Of a stretch of DNA of 64,000 bases, positions 24,030 through 37,276 are shown in pieces (positions within the stretch are counted from its first letter, which is position 1; each line of letters opens with the position of its first letter). The position numbers and the translations under genes are program-made. The stretch is from Eucommia ulmoides (taxonomy: Eukaryota > Streptophyta > Magnoliopsida > Garryales > Eucommiaceae): positions 19,737,577 through 19,801,576 of the forward strand of contig CM028338.1 of assembly GCA_016647705.1 (NCBI GenBank), written 5' to 3'. A model generated the notes under the pieces. It did no database searches. It was given only the letters and a program-made list of their open reading frames with translations, and had not been told where the DNA came from.

Positions 24030-25345
24030 AATGGCTAATTTCCACAAAATATGTCATTTAAAATCACCTATAGACCCCATAGATTGATTCCTTTCAATCC
24101 TGGTATATTTAACTTAATAATTTAATTTCTAAAGCTATCAATTTAGTCCTCAAAATAATTTGATCTTAATCAATGAAAGTATAGAAAGAATTATATGTAA
24201 ATATATAGACTAAATCGTAAGATTAAAATAAAATCCCTTAAATCTCTCCTATATTTTTGGCCCAAAATATTCTCTACCAAAATAGCAATATTTAAACTCA
24301 AAATTCGCAGGTTTAAATATAGGAATTTCAAAGATATCTTATAACAACTACTTTTCAAATATTATGTCATTACATGACACCCCAAGACCCCATACATCAT
24401 ATAAAATCAAAATAGATATTTTTCATTTAAAAATATTCTTGGGAAATCTCATTTTGGTCCTTAAACATTTTTAAATCAAAATTCATCAAAATAGAAAGTA
24501 TTAAAGCACTTTAAATAAAAGAACATTTAATTAAATAGACCAAATTAATAGGGATAATAAAATATATAGACCATATCTTAATTAAGTACAGATCCCTACA
24601 ATATCTTAATAAGGTAAGCCAAAAACAACTTATTAACGGCTAGTTTTGAATCAAATCCATGAAATCCTCTAAACCTGAAAAAGACTCATCAATCGAACGA
24701 CAAATACCCATAAGTCGACCGTTCGATTCAGGTTGTAGCCCAAGCCAAACTTTTCTCGCTCATCGATCGACTGGTAATTCACGGTCTATCGACTGAACGA
24801 TACAGATAGCTTCTCAAGCCAAAATCTATTCGCCCATCGGTCAACCGCCCATTCTCTATTTATCGACCGAATGATTCAGTAAGTTTTACAAGTTGACCTA
24901 TCTATCGACCTAATGATTCAGAAACTTCATGCATTTTACACAGGTTGACCGATCACACTCCATAAGTCGACTGATCTTGCTGGAACTTCTTCCTTAATTT
25001 ATTTCAATTCAATTCTTCGACATTTTCGCCCCTTTAACCAATTTCTTTTCTTAGTTAGCTCCACTAAATTCTTAAATTCAATTTTAATTAATTATCAATG
25101 TTTCTTTTTTAATTACACATAGGAGCAAATAATTTAACTAATTAGGATCCTATCAAAATCACACATAATTATAAAAAGCATTTTCATGTCATGTGTGATC
25201 CTAATCGGGATACATTAAGAGTCAGAATTTTACCTGAGTTGTTTTCCCTAGGTTATTCAATTTCTTCGGTCTCTTAATGTCTATCATCTTTGTCAGTCTC
25301 CTCAGCATTCATTTTTTTTTTATGATAATATCTTCAGCTTGGTTT
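24030..25345 (-). mobile_element. Fragment of a SIRE-like copia LTR
   Basis: It matches 49290-50340 and 55340-56360: CACCTATAGACCCCAT, the GTCGACCGTTCGAT palindrome-rich block (24690-24980) and GTGTGATCCTAATCGGG. Same orientation as those LTRs, both ends missing. Confidence 0.78.
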
Positions 25346-26540
25346 ATGGGCCTTAAATAATGGCTAGGCCCCTTTATTGCTTGAGTTTGGAGTGGTTTTT
25401 AAAGACCACTTGCATTTGGTGAAAATCCAAGTCAAGCCCAAACCTTAAATCACCTCGTGATTTTGGGCTTTCTCATGACCTTTCCAATACTTGATTAAGG
25501 TGTCTTGGATTGTTTCTTGGTAGTGTGAAATATGATATGCATGAGAGAAACAATTGTTTTTGGTGTTAAATTTGACAAGATTCAGTGAAAAATGAATATT
25601 TCATAGTCGGGGTGGGGTAACCAATTAATTGTTTGAAATGTCTTATGATTTAAGGGTAGAGACTAATATTTACCTATACTAAAGATGATTTGATGAAAAT
25701 AAAACCTTAGTAAAGTCATTTAATACCTCCTTAAATCATATGAATTTCGATTTTGACCTAAAATTTTTATTTAGTTGTATTTTGTCAAATTCAACATTTT
25801 TCCGTTTTTGTCATGTTATTGGTTGTTTTTGTATATTGTATAGTGTAATATCAGGTATAAATTCATTCCCTTCGAACTTGAGTTTAAAGTTTATCTAAAC
25901 TTATACTTGATTCGACACTGGCTGGGCGGGACAAAAAGCAGTGTATACTACTGCTCCTCTTCGCTATGTGAATTACTCGTAATGACAAAGAAGGAGACAC
26001 AAACATTTTGTTTTGCTAGATTGGAATTTAATGAGAAGTATTTAAATCTATCCTAAAGGATGGAAACATACCTGTTCCTTTAGGATTCGATGAGGATAGC
26101 GATTGCTAATTTCTACGATCGTATATTTTATAGTTTGACAAACTGTCAACCCTGAAAGACTACGCTGGACAGATGGTGACGCATCTTATTCTTATCTTTA
26201 TGCACTCTTGGAAGATGACGATGTACCTGATCCTATAGTGCATGGTGAGGACGGTACTTTGTACGAGCCATCCCGATGACTATACTGCTATTGTATTGTA
26301 CTGTTGATTGCTAGTACAATTTTGGTTGCCTTAGTTGTAGTGGCTGTTATTGTGTTTTGGTGCACACATAGTAATAGTTGCTTAGGAGGGTGTTCATAGT
26401 GCCTGACCCTAATATTGTTCTACTAGCTATCTCCCTTACTACTAGCTATCTCGCTTAGTATTGTCTCGTTTGCTATGTCATTTAATATTGTATCACTGGA
26501 GGTCTTGTTTAATAAACTAAATACACCTCCTAAAGGATGA
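25346..26540. other. Unassigned sequence
   Basis: No ORF or family signature recognised. Not clearly repeated elsewhere in the window. The last 150 bases grade into the degenerate repeat array that follows. Confidence 0.35.
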
Positions 26541-27640
26541 TGCATGGTTAATCCTATGGGAGGCAGAAAAGATGACACTCGGTCAACCGACTCCTGGTTG
26601 CAAAGAAGATGACCCTTGGTCAACCGACTCTTGGTTATAGAGAAGATAACACACGATCAATCAACTTTTGGTTGTAACTATAACGAAAGAGTTCTTCTAC
26701 ATATCTCAAATTAATGAGAATTAGGTCACATGTAGTTCTAGCATATAAAGTAAATTCTACGACTGCGAAATTAAAATACTATCTTATTTGGCTATCTCGT
26801 TTAAAAATTATAATACTAGTTGTCTCGTTGATTGTCTCGTTTAATATTGAAAATACTGCTCCTAAAGGATAATGCGCAATCAATCCTATAGGAGTTAAGA
26901 GGATGACACTCGGTCAATCGTCTCCTAGTTGGGTGGATGATGACACTTTGTCAATTATCTCCTGGTTGTGAAGAGGATGACACTCGGTCAATCGTTTCCT
27001 AGAGGATGACACTCGGTCAATGGTCTTTGAGTAATAAGGCAGATGACACTCGGTTAATCATCTCTTGGTGGTGAGGAGGTTGACATTCGGTTAATTGTCT
27101 CTGAGTAGTGAGGAGGATGACACTCGGTCAATCATATCCTATACGATGACACTCGATCAGTCATCTCCTGGTTGTAAGAAGGATGACACTCGGTCAATCG
27201 TCTCCAGGTAGTGAGGAGGATGATAATCGGTCAATCGTCTCTTGGAGGATGACACTCGATTAATCGCCTCCTGGAAGATGATAATCGGTTAATTGTCTCC
27301 TGTTTGTAAGAAGGATAACACTTGGGTTAATCGTCTCTGGGTAGTGAGGAGGATAACACTTGGTTAATCATCTTCAAGAGGATGACACTTTACCAATCAG
27401 TTCTAGGTAGTAGTAGTAAGGAGGTGATTCCTGGTCAATTGTCTCCTAGTTGATGGGTGGATAACATCTAGTCAATTAGCTCCAGGTAGCATGGTAAGAA
27501 AAATAGAGGCTTCTAGTTTCCTGGAGGATGATACCTGGTCAATCCTCTCCTGGTTTCATGGAGGATGATGCTTGGTCAATTGACTCCTGGCTTATGAAAA
27601 ATAATGCCTAGTCAATCGGCTCCTAGTTGTATAGTTTAGA
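26541..27640. repeat. Degenerate minisatellite (GATGACACTCGGTCAATCG units)
   Basis: At least 15 units built on GGATGACACTCGGTCAATCG followed by TCTCCTGGTTGTGAGGA. Spacing varies (about 30-50 bases) with many substitutions and indels, so it is an old array. No coding frame persists through it. Not a CRISPR: units are contiguous and diverged. Confidence 0.85.
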
Positions 27641-28164
27641 TTTGTTAAGTAAGTTAATGTTTTGTGGAATAGGTTCTTGGTTAGGGAAACTAACTCCTGG
27701 GTCATTATATCAAATATGATCGAAAATGACTGAGAGAATTCACACGGGCGAAGACCCTCAGGAAAACTCGACACCTAGTGGAGTTTATTGGACATATCCT
27801 ACTTGGGATTGCCAGATGAGAACTAGAAAGCTTCCCGGGAGAAAGTTTAACCTTGGGTAAAATGTGCCCTAGTTGCAGACTGGTGCTATGTGATGCTCGG
27901 TCATTACCTGGAATTATAGTTTTCATTTTGTTGAATTTTTTATTGATTATGATTGGTATTGGTATGAGTCTTATATCAAGGAACTGTGCAGGGAAAAGAT
28001 TTGATATAATGTGCCCAAATCTAGTAGGGGCGATTCTTATCACAGAGTCTCAACGGAGAAACCAGATATAATGTGCGCTAGCTCTAGCTGGGGCGCGTCC
28101 CGTCACATATTCTAAAAAAAAAAAACTAGATATAATGTGCCCCAACTCTAGATCGGGCGTCGGA
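27641..28164. other. Unassigned repeat-rich sequence
   Basis: Three loose copies of an ATAATGTGCCC...CTAGTNGGGGCG phrase (27865, 28065, 28130). Related phrases recur at 33302, 33870, 35255 and 42105-42290, linking this stretch to the unclassified repeat there. ORFs on both strands are shadows. Confidence 0.45.
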
Positions 28165-29039
28165 TGATAAGTGTGATTTACCTATCTATTTCCAAACCGA
28201 ACTTGTTAGTTTTCGAGTGTTATTATAGTATTTTAATATGTTTTTATTCTTTTTGTATTAAAACAGGTAATTGGATCAATAACGGTGGGAAAACAAGCAT
28301 AGAGGAAAAATTCTAAAAGGTAGCCCACCACCGCGGTGTCCAAACCACTACTGCAGCGGTCAATATATAGAGAGGGCCTAAAACTTCTGGAAGCGTACCG
28401 CCGAGGCAGTGAAACAATAGAAAGGTCCCTGATCCCACTGCCGAGTCCATCGCTGAGGCTGTGGCTTAACCGACATACCCATCGTCGCGGCTGTGACTCT
28501 ACAAACACTTTAGATATTTATTTAGATATTTTTAAGCCCTATATCTTCCTCCTCTCCTTTATTTAGGCCATGAGAGAGCTCCTAGGGTTAGAATAGGGTT
28601 GAGAGATTTTTGGGGAATGCTCCACCAAATCTGAAGGAGAAAATTACAAGGCGAAGAAGGAGAAGCGATCTTGGAATGGTTTTGGCACCAAATCTGTGGA
28701 CTACGACTAGTTTATCTCATTTATTTCTTTATTTATTAACTTTGGATTATGGTTTGAGCATGTTTAACTCATTTATCATTGTATATATGGTTATGGCCAT
28801 TAGCTAAACGGATATTGTCTAGGGATTACTATAATTTATGAATATGTGATTTTGAAATCGGTGTGTCGTTAATAGTTGTTCTTCATTATTTGATTGTATT
28901 TTCCGTGCTTGTATTTCCATTATATGCTTGTTTAGGTATATTGAGAAATTGGGATTTGACACTCGAGAGAGGTAATCCCGAATTTGGACTAGGGTTAAAC
29001 AGAACATGACGATCTAATAATCCAAGAGAGAGTTGACGA
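28165..29039 (+). mobile_element. Athila/Tat-type LTR fragment
   Basis: It starts TGATAAGTGTGATTTACC and follows the LTR at 35702-37115 in order: palindrome block (CACCGCGGTG, ACTGCAGCGGT), CTAGGGTTAGAATAGGG, ATATGGTTATGGCCATT, CTCGAGAGAGGTAA. It stops near 29039, about 0.5 kb before the expected end, where it meets a truncated gypsy RT. Confidence 0.85.
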
Positions 29040-29783
29040 GATTGCCGTGCTTCTTATTTTATGAATAACACTGGGGCTCCCCATTGAGAAACATTAGGTC
29101 TGACAAACTCACGGTTTAACAGATCTTGCAACTGAATGTTCAATTCCTTCAACTTGGTAGGCCCCATACGATAGGGTGGAATTGATGTCGGAGCAATTCT
29201 TAGAAGTAATTTGATAGTGAATTCCATCTCCCTATCCACTGGCAAACCTGGAAATTCTTTTGGAAAAAACATCGGGAAAATCCCTGACCACTGGAATATC
29301 CGCCACCTGAACTCCATTATAACTGGTGTCAAACACATGCGCGAGATATCCCTGACATCCCTTTTTTAGTAACTTCCTAGCCTCCAGAACTGAAATCAAA
29401 CTGACAGGGGTAATGATTATGTCTCCCAAAAATACAAACTCTGACTTGCTTAAGATCCGAAAAGTAACTCCCTTTTCAAAACATTCCACCATGGCCTAAT
29501 AACTAGATAACAAATCCATACCCAGTATCATATCAGAATCGTGAATACTCAGGGGTAATAGATCCACCAATAATTCTCTATTACCTATCTGAAGCGGACT
29601 ATCTTTATACGCACTAACTATCAACACGGATTCCTAATTCTCGGTTGCTTCCCACACATTATTCTCTATTAATTCCGTCGTGTTTACCAATTTCACATAA
29701 CTTCTGATCTGCCTACCCATCAAGCTGGAACGTATTTCTAAATCAAATCCTTTATGGAATCGTCTACATCTTGTCTCTTCCAT
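29040..29783 (-). pseudogene. Gypsy gag-protease-reverse transcriptase remnant
   Basis: Ty3/gypsy polyprotein, decayed. Reading leftwards: a gag piece (29783-29640; CRRFHKGFDLEIRSSL), then directly the protease C-terminal part (29640-29500; LLPLSIHDSDMILGMDLLS), then the RT N-terminal part (FPDVF, IPPYRM, LKELNIQLQDLL, WGAPVLF). There is a stop after gag, another after LLSSY, and a one-base frameshift near 29260. The rest of gag, its zinc knuckle and the protease D-S-G site are deleted. It ends at the junction with the LTR fragment at 29039. It belongs with the primer site at 30533 and the LTR at 30550-33301. Confidence 0.9.
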
Positions 29784-30529
29784 TTTTTACCAAATTTGGA
29801 GAAAATTGAGACTAGACATCGAATTTAATTTCATACTGCCAAATGGTCATCTTCTCCTATTTCAATAATATGAACTCCCCCTCCAATAAAATCACAAGGT
29901 TTCCTTAGTATTGCCTAAAAGGCAGTTTTATGCATACTCTTGGATGTTGTACGCAAAGATAGAATCCATATATATCAAATAGTAGTGCAATATGTTGTGC
30001 CGTCCTATAATATCAGTAAGGTGTTGACTAATAATTCAACTTAAGTGTGCTCTGTCACACTATTGGTTTAACAACTACAACATTAAGTGCTACCGATAGT
30101 GAATCCCAATGTCAAGTAATATGAATATGATTATTTATCAGTTATAATTTCACATTTAGAACCACTAGAACTACCACAATCATAATTCATCCATCACCAC
30201 TACCAACAACACCACCCAATCCACCAACTAGCAGTATCACAATGTCATTGCACCACTAATTGCCAACTTTATAGTCATTCATGTTAACGAAAACGGGACT
30301 AAGAAAAGAATGCAACAACTTTAACTAGGGGTCAAGCTCTCCTATTTATTTATTACTAATTTTTCTATATATTAAGGGAGGGCCAACCTGATAACAACCA
30401 TGTACAATGCCAATGTATTATCTAATGCAATGCAATAACTATCATTCACATGCCGAACCCACCTATCGACACCCTATCTCATGGTCAACCATTGGCTATA
30501 CAAACTGGCACATCTACAGAACTTGTAAC
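29784..30529 (-). other. Leader of the gypsy element, no gene
   Basis: It lies between the primer site and the gag remnant. It has no usable ORF; the plus ORF at 30407-30595 is a shadow across the primer site. Confidence 0.6.
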
Positions 30530-30532
30530 CTA

Positions 30533-30545
30533 GGCTCTGATACCA
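30533..30545 (-). promoter_or_regulatory. Primer-binding site, initiator tRNA-Met type
   Basis: The minus strand reads TGGTATCAGAGCC, four bases after the LTR end. It fixes the LTR at 30550-33301 as a 5' LTR. Confidence 0.92.
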
Positions 30546-30549
30546 CAAA

Positions 30550-33056
30550 TGTCATACCCTCACCCTGGGCCCCTACCGCCCAAGGCCAGGCGTGACGTCG
30601 ACATGGCGCTACCTGCCTAATCAACTAATATCCATACATACATATATACATACCTGTTTCCAATCATATGGGAGCACTCCTGTCCCAAATGGCCACAACC
30701 AAAATCACAAAACAACCTGAACCTTCCACGGTTCCTATCTGACCGGCTCACCACCAAAATGATACTACCTCCGGACTCTACCTAGTACCAATAGTGGACC
30801 AACTCCTAGCCGCAGTACCTAGAACCAAATTTTTTTATCGATGTATTGTCTTCATAATAAAAAAAAAAACATTTAATGAATCAAGTACAATTGTTAAATA
30901 TTAGCTTTCAAAATATAATAGTTTATAATCATATACCAGGTTGAGAATCTAGTTACACTGCCACCAATGTAGTGATACTAATATGTTTGGAACAAGCAGA
31001 AGTATTAAACACCAATGAAACGAAATAATATAATTAACACCCAGCTCAAATATTTTAAGTCAACCACTCCAAACATTTTAAACCAGCCAATTCCAATATT
31101 TTAAATCCACCAATCCAAATATTTTAAACCAACCAATCCAAATATTTTAAACGTTTAATAAAGTACACTACCCCTCATCTCCTACTAGCTATAAGATCAT
31201 TTTTACCTCATGATCGGGAGTTACGACGCTACCGTAACCTGAACAACTGTGCCATCTAAAGTGACTATCAGTGTCAGGGCTATTTATTATCCCCAATGGT
31301 AGGGGTACCACCCACAGGATTTACACTTTTGTCTGGTAAATCAAAACACCTGTCGGACTAATTCTCCGGACAAGTCATAATAATCAACCACCTGCAGGAT
31401 TACCCTCCTGACAGGTCATAAAAATCAACCACCTGCAGGACTAATCCTCCTGACATGTCATAATAATCAACCACCTATAGGACTACCCTCTTGACAAGTC
31501 ATAAAAATCAACCACCTGCAGGACTAATCCTCCTAACAGGTTATAATATCATCCTCCACCTATAGGACATGCCCTCCTGACAAGTCATAATAATCAACCA
31601 CCTGTAAGACTAATCATCCTAACAAGTCAAAATATCATCAACCACCTGCAGGACATACCCTCCTGACAGGTCATAACCATCCCTTAGGACATGCCCTCCC
31701 GACAAGTTATAATAATCAACCACCTGTAAGACTAATCCTCCTAACAAGTCAAAATATCATCAACCACCTGTAGGACATACCCTCCTGATAGGTCATAACC
31801 ATCCCTTAGGACATGCCCTCCTGAAAGGATTAAAACTATGGCATAGTCGGACAAAGATAATTTTCCACCTTTAAAACCAACTTGATCCAAAAATCATTTT
31901 CCACCTTTAAAACGAACTTGATCCAAAAATCATTTTCCATCTTTAATACGAACTTGATCTATATAATTTGCGAAATCGTCCGTTTTAAATAAACACATTT
32001 TCTACAATTTATACGAAAATAAGATTTGTAAATTTACATAGAAGACAATACACTCACCTCGATTTCCGCACCGCAAAACTATCACCGTCCAAAACCTACC
32101 GGGATGCTGGCGCCTGCGAACCTAATAGCGATAGGACCTAAATTAATATTTTATTTAAAATAACCTAACATGCAATGCAGGCCCTAAATTTCATAATTCC
32201 CCATTCCCCAAATTTCATTATGAAAAATTATTATTTCGTTCGTTTCGCTACGTTAATATTTACTGTACCAATTTATTTAGATTAGAGATTAATAAATTAT
32301 TATTACTATTATGATTGCGAAACTTTTAATACTAACAATTTATTTTAACAAAAATAATACTCGATTAAAATTTTACCTGTTTCCGAATCGCTCGCAGGCC
32401 GAGAAGTTGAAATTTGGATTTTTATTTAATTTTTTTATTTTTTTATTTCTGTTCTTCTTCCTTCTTCTGATTTGTGTCTACCACCGACCACTCTCACTTC
32501 TTCTTCTTCGACCGCTGATGACCACAACCTGCCTACATATACGCTTACACATACTCACCGGCGACGACACTCACACACACCAATAGTCGACCACACACAC
32601 ACAGACGACGGCTGCAATGATCATCGATCATACACACACACCCCACTTCGATGATCAGAACACACACACACACTCTTGCCGAAACACATACACACAGACA
32701 GCCGAATGACAATACACACCGCCGGCAACGCAGAGCACACACCCATACACTCGAAGCGAAATAACCAAATAGACGGCACACACTAACACACAGTAGCACA
32801 TGAGGGCACACACACATACCACATAGTCGTCGGACGAACGACAACAATCCCAGGACGATCACACCTACGATCCACACACATACACACATGCGTTCAATCA
32901 CATACACACCCACACCGTCTACACACCACCTCGCCAGTGACACCCACCTACACCGGACGAACAGATACACCGCCGATGGGCACACTGATCGACTGACCTC
33001 TCTCTCTCTCTCTTTTCAGTTTTTTTTTCTTTTTTTTTTGTTGAATATTTGTGTGC

Positions 33057-33118
<62 letters not shown>

Positions 33119-33301
33119 TTAGTTTTAATTACATAAATCTCCCCCTAAATTATCTTTAAATTTTTATTTAAACCCAAATAAAAAATTGCTAATTGATACC
33201 TAAAATTTTTACAAAAATAAGTGACACAATCTACCCTCTTATTTTCTAAATGTTATGAAATGCATCTTAAATTGTGCGTATATAAAAATTAGAGTCTTAC
33301 A
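30550..33301 (-). mobile_element. Gypsy 5' LTR, 2.75 kb
   Basis: It starts TGTAAGACTCTAA at 33301 and ends GGGTATGACA at 30550, followed by a primer site. It is unusually long because of an internal minisatellite (31320-31840), a CA-rich stretch (32560-32900) and an (AT)n run (33066-33113). The ORFs on both strands at 32311-33136 are products of the CA-rich stretch. Confidence 0.9.
31320..31840 (-). repeat. Minisatellite inside the gypsy LTR
   Basis: About 11 units of some 40-50 bases with ATCAACCACCTGCAGGACTA and CCTCCTGACAGGTCATAA. Shorter arrays of the same unit are found at 21340-21470 and 23680-23780, and in the opposite orientation at 8880-9080. Confidence 0.88.
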
Positions 33302-35701
33302 GATGCGCCCTAAAATAGGGTTGAGAAAATATCGTGATTGCTGACTTCTCTCTGATTTTGACCGGATCAACTTGGGTCTCCTACATACCTTGATGGTCAA
33401 CAAGGATAAGTCGAAGCTCAGTCTGCGGGCGATGGAGGAATTTTGTATAAGGTGACAACCCAACCCATGAAGGTTTTGCGTATCCTGGTGCTTACAAAGA
33501 CTCAGGTCGATACCTAATTCTTCTTCGGTCGATTAAAGTCTAGTATGGTCAAATCTGGATTGGTGGGTCATTGTTATGTTTGGTATGGTTCACTCCCAAT
33601 TTATTGGGGGATTCGTCATTGAGAGGCTTTGTGGGGGATTGTATAGTTTGAAGCGTCTTAATGAGGATTTTTAGTATTGATAACATGATTTGATCCCGAT
33701 CGACGTGGAATTTTTGCCAATGGTGACCAGAGAAGGTTTCGTACGTGTCCTGGGTTTTGTTAGGAGTCAGATTGAACGTAGTTTTCTGATTTAAGCATCA
33801 TCTATTGTTTGACAAACAAGGAGAGTGTATATTTTCTCAAGAGAGTCAACGGACTATTCCTAGAGATTTGCCCCGATCTAGGGCTGAGAGAGTGTCATAA
33901 AGATGATACTCGTCTCTCCTTTTTTTTTTTTTTACCAAACCCACTTGGGTTTCTTACGTTCCTTGGTGATCTACCAAGGATCCGATCAAAATGCTACTGG
34001 GTATTACTGTTTTGCACAGGAAATCTATTTTTTTTTAAAAGATGAATGGAATTAAAAGGGGAATTAAAGACCCCAGGAGAAATACAAGTAAAAGTTACAT
34101 GTATAACTAATCCAATCGAAGTAAAATTATCTCTAACAATTTGAGAAAAAGAAAAAAAAAAGAAGCTAAAAATAACAGCCACAGCCGAAAAGGGCACAAA
34201 AGAATGCACAAAATTGCAGTCCTCGGCATAGGATATTACCCCGCTGCAACATCCAACCTCAATAGAAATGACCATAATGGTAGCAGGGGCAGAGGACCAA
34301 CATCAACAAACAAAAACATCCAACAACAGCAAAAAGGCAGCAAGAAACAACCACCACAACCTATAAAACCAATCGCACCACAACTCAAAACGACAGTAGT
34401 AGTTGTGACCAACAACAACAATGCAGAAACAACAACAAAAAACAAATAGCTCAAAACGGACAACAACAACCAATAACAACAATGGAAAACAACAACAAAA
34501 AACAACCACAACTCAAAACGATAGCAGCAATAGTGACCAACGACAACAAAAAACAAACAACAAGAACAACAACCACAAGAAACAATAAACAGGGGAAAAC
34601 ATAACATACCACAGCTCAACAAACCACCCATACCAGCCGCCACTAGAAAAGGCCTCATAAACAGCTTTGAAAAATTGAAAGCCAGAGAACCAAACCTCAA
34701 AAACCTGTATTTGGACCCACTGATCTGTGTGCATGATTGACGATTCTAAGATTCAATTGACCCATCTTGTCTAAGTTCAAGTTTCCTCTAATAGTTGGGG
34801 GAAGAGAGGAGAAGTTTGCAGACCATATGGTAGTACTTGAACTGCCTACCTTAGATAACGCATCAGCTGACACTTAGTTCAATGCGCATGAATAGTTTAT
34901 ATCTTAAAGGGAACAACCGAACCTTGTAAACTTTGACTTCGTATCTCAGATAACTGAAAAACAGGTCAACATATATTTCGTCGCACATGGTTGTGATTTT
35001 GTCAACCGAACCCATGAGGGTTTCCTACATATCTCGGATGTTATCCGGAATTAGGTTGACGCATAATTCCTAACCCTTTTTTTTGGATGAGTTTGAATTC
35101 GTTAATCGAACTCCCGAGGGTTTCCTCTATATCTTGGGTATTGTTGAGAATCAGGCTGACACGTAGTTTGTGCCTTTTCATGATGGTTAAGGCATTAGTT
35201 TTGCATCGTAAGACGAAATGGATATTGTTTCCATCAGGAAAACAAGGACAGGATGAAATGTGCCCTAGTCGTAAACTAGGGTGGTGATTGGATAAGTTCC
35301 ATTGGGGAATCTAATTCGACTTTTTCGATTGTGCGATTCATGATTATTGACAGTGTGAAGTTTGCCCCACCCTATGGGCTGGCGAAGAGACTAATTAGCT
35401 ACAGGATTGTGACACTTAATTGGTCTATTTCGCAGTTTGTTAGGGTGACGAATTTGGGATTTTGCTGATTAGAAACCAGGATATACCTGGCCAACGGGTT
35501 CATTATTGTATTGTTTGTGAAGTTACTATCTTAGGAGTTTACCGATTGGTGTAACCTCCTAGGCCATGCAGTTTTGAAAATTATGTCTAGTCAAGTGTTG
35601 GTAAGTGTGATTACCTATATCGGTAGGGCTTGCGGATCGTTTTTCGTTTAGAGAGTCTTGGATATTATTTTTTATTGTATTAGATTGATGGTTTATTTTG
35701 T
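33302..35701. other. Unclassified repeat, left of an insertion
   Basis: Loose repeats of a module: TGCCCTAGT...CTAGGGTTGAGAG, then ACTTGGGTTTCCTACGTACC, then AAGGATCAGGTCGAA. Copies are near 33302-33420, 33870-33990, 35000-35060 and 35110-35160, and on the far side at 42105-42400. No coding sequence is supported. Confidence 0.5.
34025..34740 (-). mobile_element. Possible poly(A)-ending retroposon
   Basis: On the minus strand the segment runs from about 34740 to an A-run at 34035-34028 (CATCTTTTAAAAAAAA). It has TTGTTG-rich low complexity in the middle (34300-34600) and gives open frames on both strands (34236-34700 minus, 34141-34449 plus). The 3' A-run suggests a LINE tail or processed transcript. 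No RT motif or clear target duplication is found. Confidence 0.35.
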
Positions 35702-37115
35702 TGATAGGGGTAATTTATCCATTTATTTTCAAACCAAATTTGGTAGTTTTTGAGTATTTTTATCGTGTTTTAATTTGTTTTAACTAGTTTTTATTTGTTT
35801 TTGTATAAATTAGGTGTTTGGGACGAAAATGAGCTAAAATGGTTGAAAATCAAGTTAATTGGTAGACGGTGGAAAAATGATGAAAAATGCCAAGTTGTCT
35901 ACCACTACAGTAGTGAAACAACAAAGAGCTCAATTTCACTCCGTCTGTCTATTGCTGCAGTGATGAGTCCATTACTGCAGCGGAGAAACAATTGGGTGCC
36001 CATTGTTGAAGCACCGCTGCAGCGATTAAGCCACTACTGCAGCGGTGATCACTGTCGATATACCCATCGCATTAGAGGTGAACTCTGTACCTGTAAAGTA
36101 TTTTTTTTTTAGATATTTTGAGATATTTTTGTTCCCATATCCTCTCATCCTCTTATTGTTTTCCCTCCATTAGACCTCATTAGAGATAAGATAGGATATT
36201 TTTGAGAGTTTTTGGGGGGCTCATTCAAACCCGAAGAAGAAGATCATAAAGCGAAGAAGGAGAAACGCTCTCGGAGTGGTTTTAGCGTCAGATCTTCGGA
36301 TAACAACTAAGTTCCTTCGTTTGTTTCTTTATTTCTTAACTTCAGTAGTTTGTTTGACCATGTTTAGCTCATTTGTGATTGTATATATGGTTATGGCCAT
36401 TGCCTAAATATGAATTATCTATGGGATTAACACAATTTATGAAAATGTCGTTTATTTGAATTATGTTTCTTTAACGGTTATTCTTTGCTATTCGATTGTG
36501 TTTACCATTTCTGTATTTCCATTATATGCTTGTTTAGATATATTGAGAAATCGGGGTTTGACAGTCGGGAGAGGTAACCCCAGATTCGGACTAGGGTTTA
36601 AACACAATGCGATGATCTAATGACCCGAGAGGGCATTAGAAAATGTGTAATCCATGATGTTGGGGAAAGACTCATATGACTATGTGTTCTACAAAACACT
36701 AGACAGGGACTTTGGCGTTAACGCGAAGTCATATATTCATTCACTTTACACTTGGGAGAGGAAGTGAATGAGTTTACGATACTGAGATTATCAGATAGGT
36801 CGAATACTGTTATTGTTAACTAAATGAAACCAAACACATTTAAGTAAATGAAGTTAATCCCTAGATAATTCATTCTCCTAAACGTCTCAATATAGTATAA
36901 ATAGTGTAATTAGATTAATTAGTATTTTAGTTTAGTATTTATATTTATAAAGAAAACATATTTTTATCGCCTAAATAAAGTTCAGTTATGATAATCGTGA
37001 TAATTAGTGACAATTTAATCTAATCCCTGTGGATACGACAACCCCTCTCTTCCCATTATACTAAAACTTGACCCGTACACTTGGGTGAAAGTAGTGACGT
37101 AATATTCCGCTACGA
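35702..37115 (+). repeat. 5' LTR of the 35702-40487 element
   Basis: It starts TGATAGGGGTAATTTATCC and ends CCGCTACGA. GC-rich palindromes (CTGCAG cores with CCGC/GCGG arms) lie at 35895-36060. The ORF at 35795-36112 is a shadow. Confidence 0.93.
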
Positions 37116-37118
37116 AGT

Positions 37119-37139
37119 TTTTGACGCCATTGCCGAGGA
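37119..37139 (+). promoter_or_regulatory. Primer-binding site, tRNA-Asp type, mutated
   Basis: TTGACGCCATTGCCGAGGA differs from the consensus TGGCGCCGTTGCCGGGGA by G-to-A changes only, as from methylated-cytosine decay. Confidence 0.85.
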
Positions 37140-37276
37140 TTGATTTTTATATTATTGTTGGTATTGTGAGTAAGTAACTTAATTTTAATTTAGGAATTTA
37201 TTTTGTTTATAATTTTTGGTTTGTAGTTTTGTTTTTCTTGCAAGGTACTTGAAGATGTTAGATTAATAAGTGCTAT

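Noticed and set aside
26541..27640. CRISPR-like array
   Set aside because: Units are contiguous, diverged and without unique spacers; plant nuclear context.
32311..33136. Overlapping ORFs on both strands with Cys/Val- or His/Thr-rich products
   Set aside because: They come from a CA-rich stretch inside a gypsy LTR.
34141..34700. Overlapping ORFs (Asn/Gln-rich on plus, Cys/Val/Phe-rich on minus) as a prion-like or membrane protein
   Set aside because: Low-complexity CAA/TTG repeats open frames on both strands; no codon or domain support.
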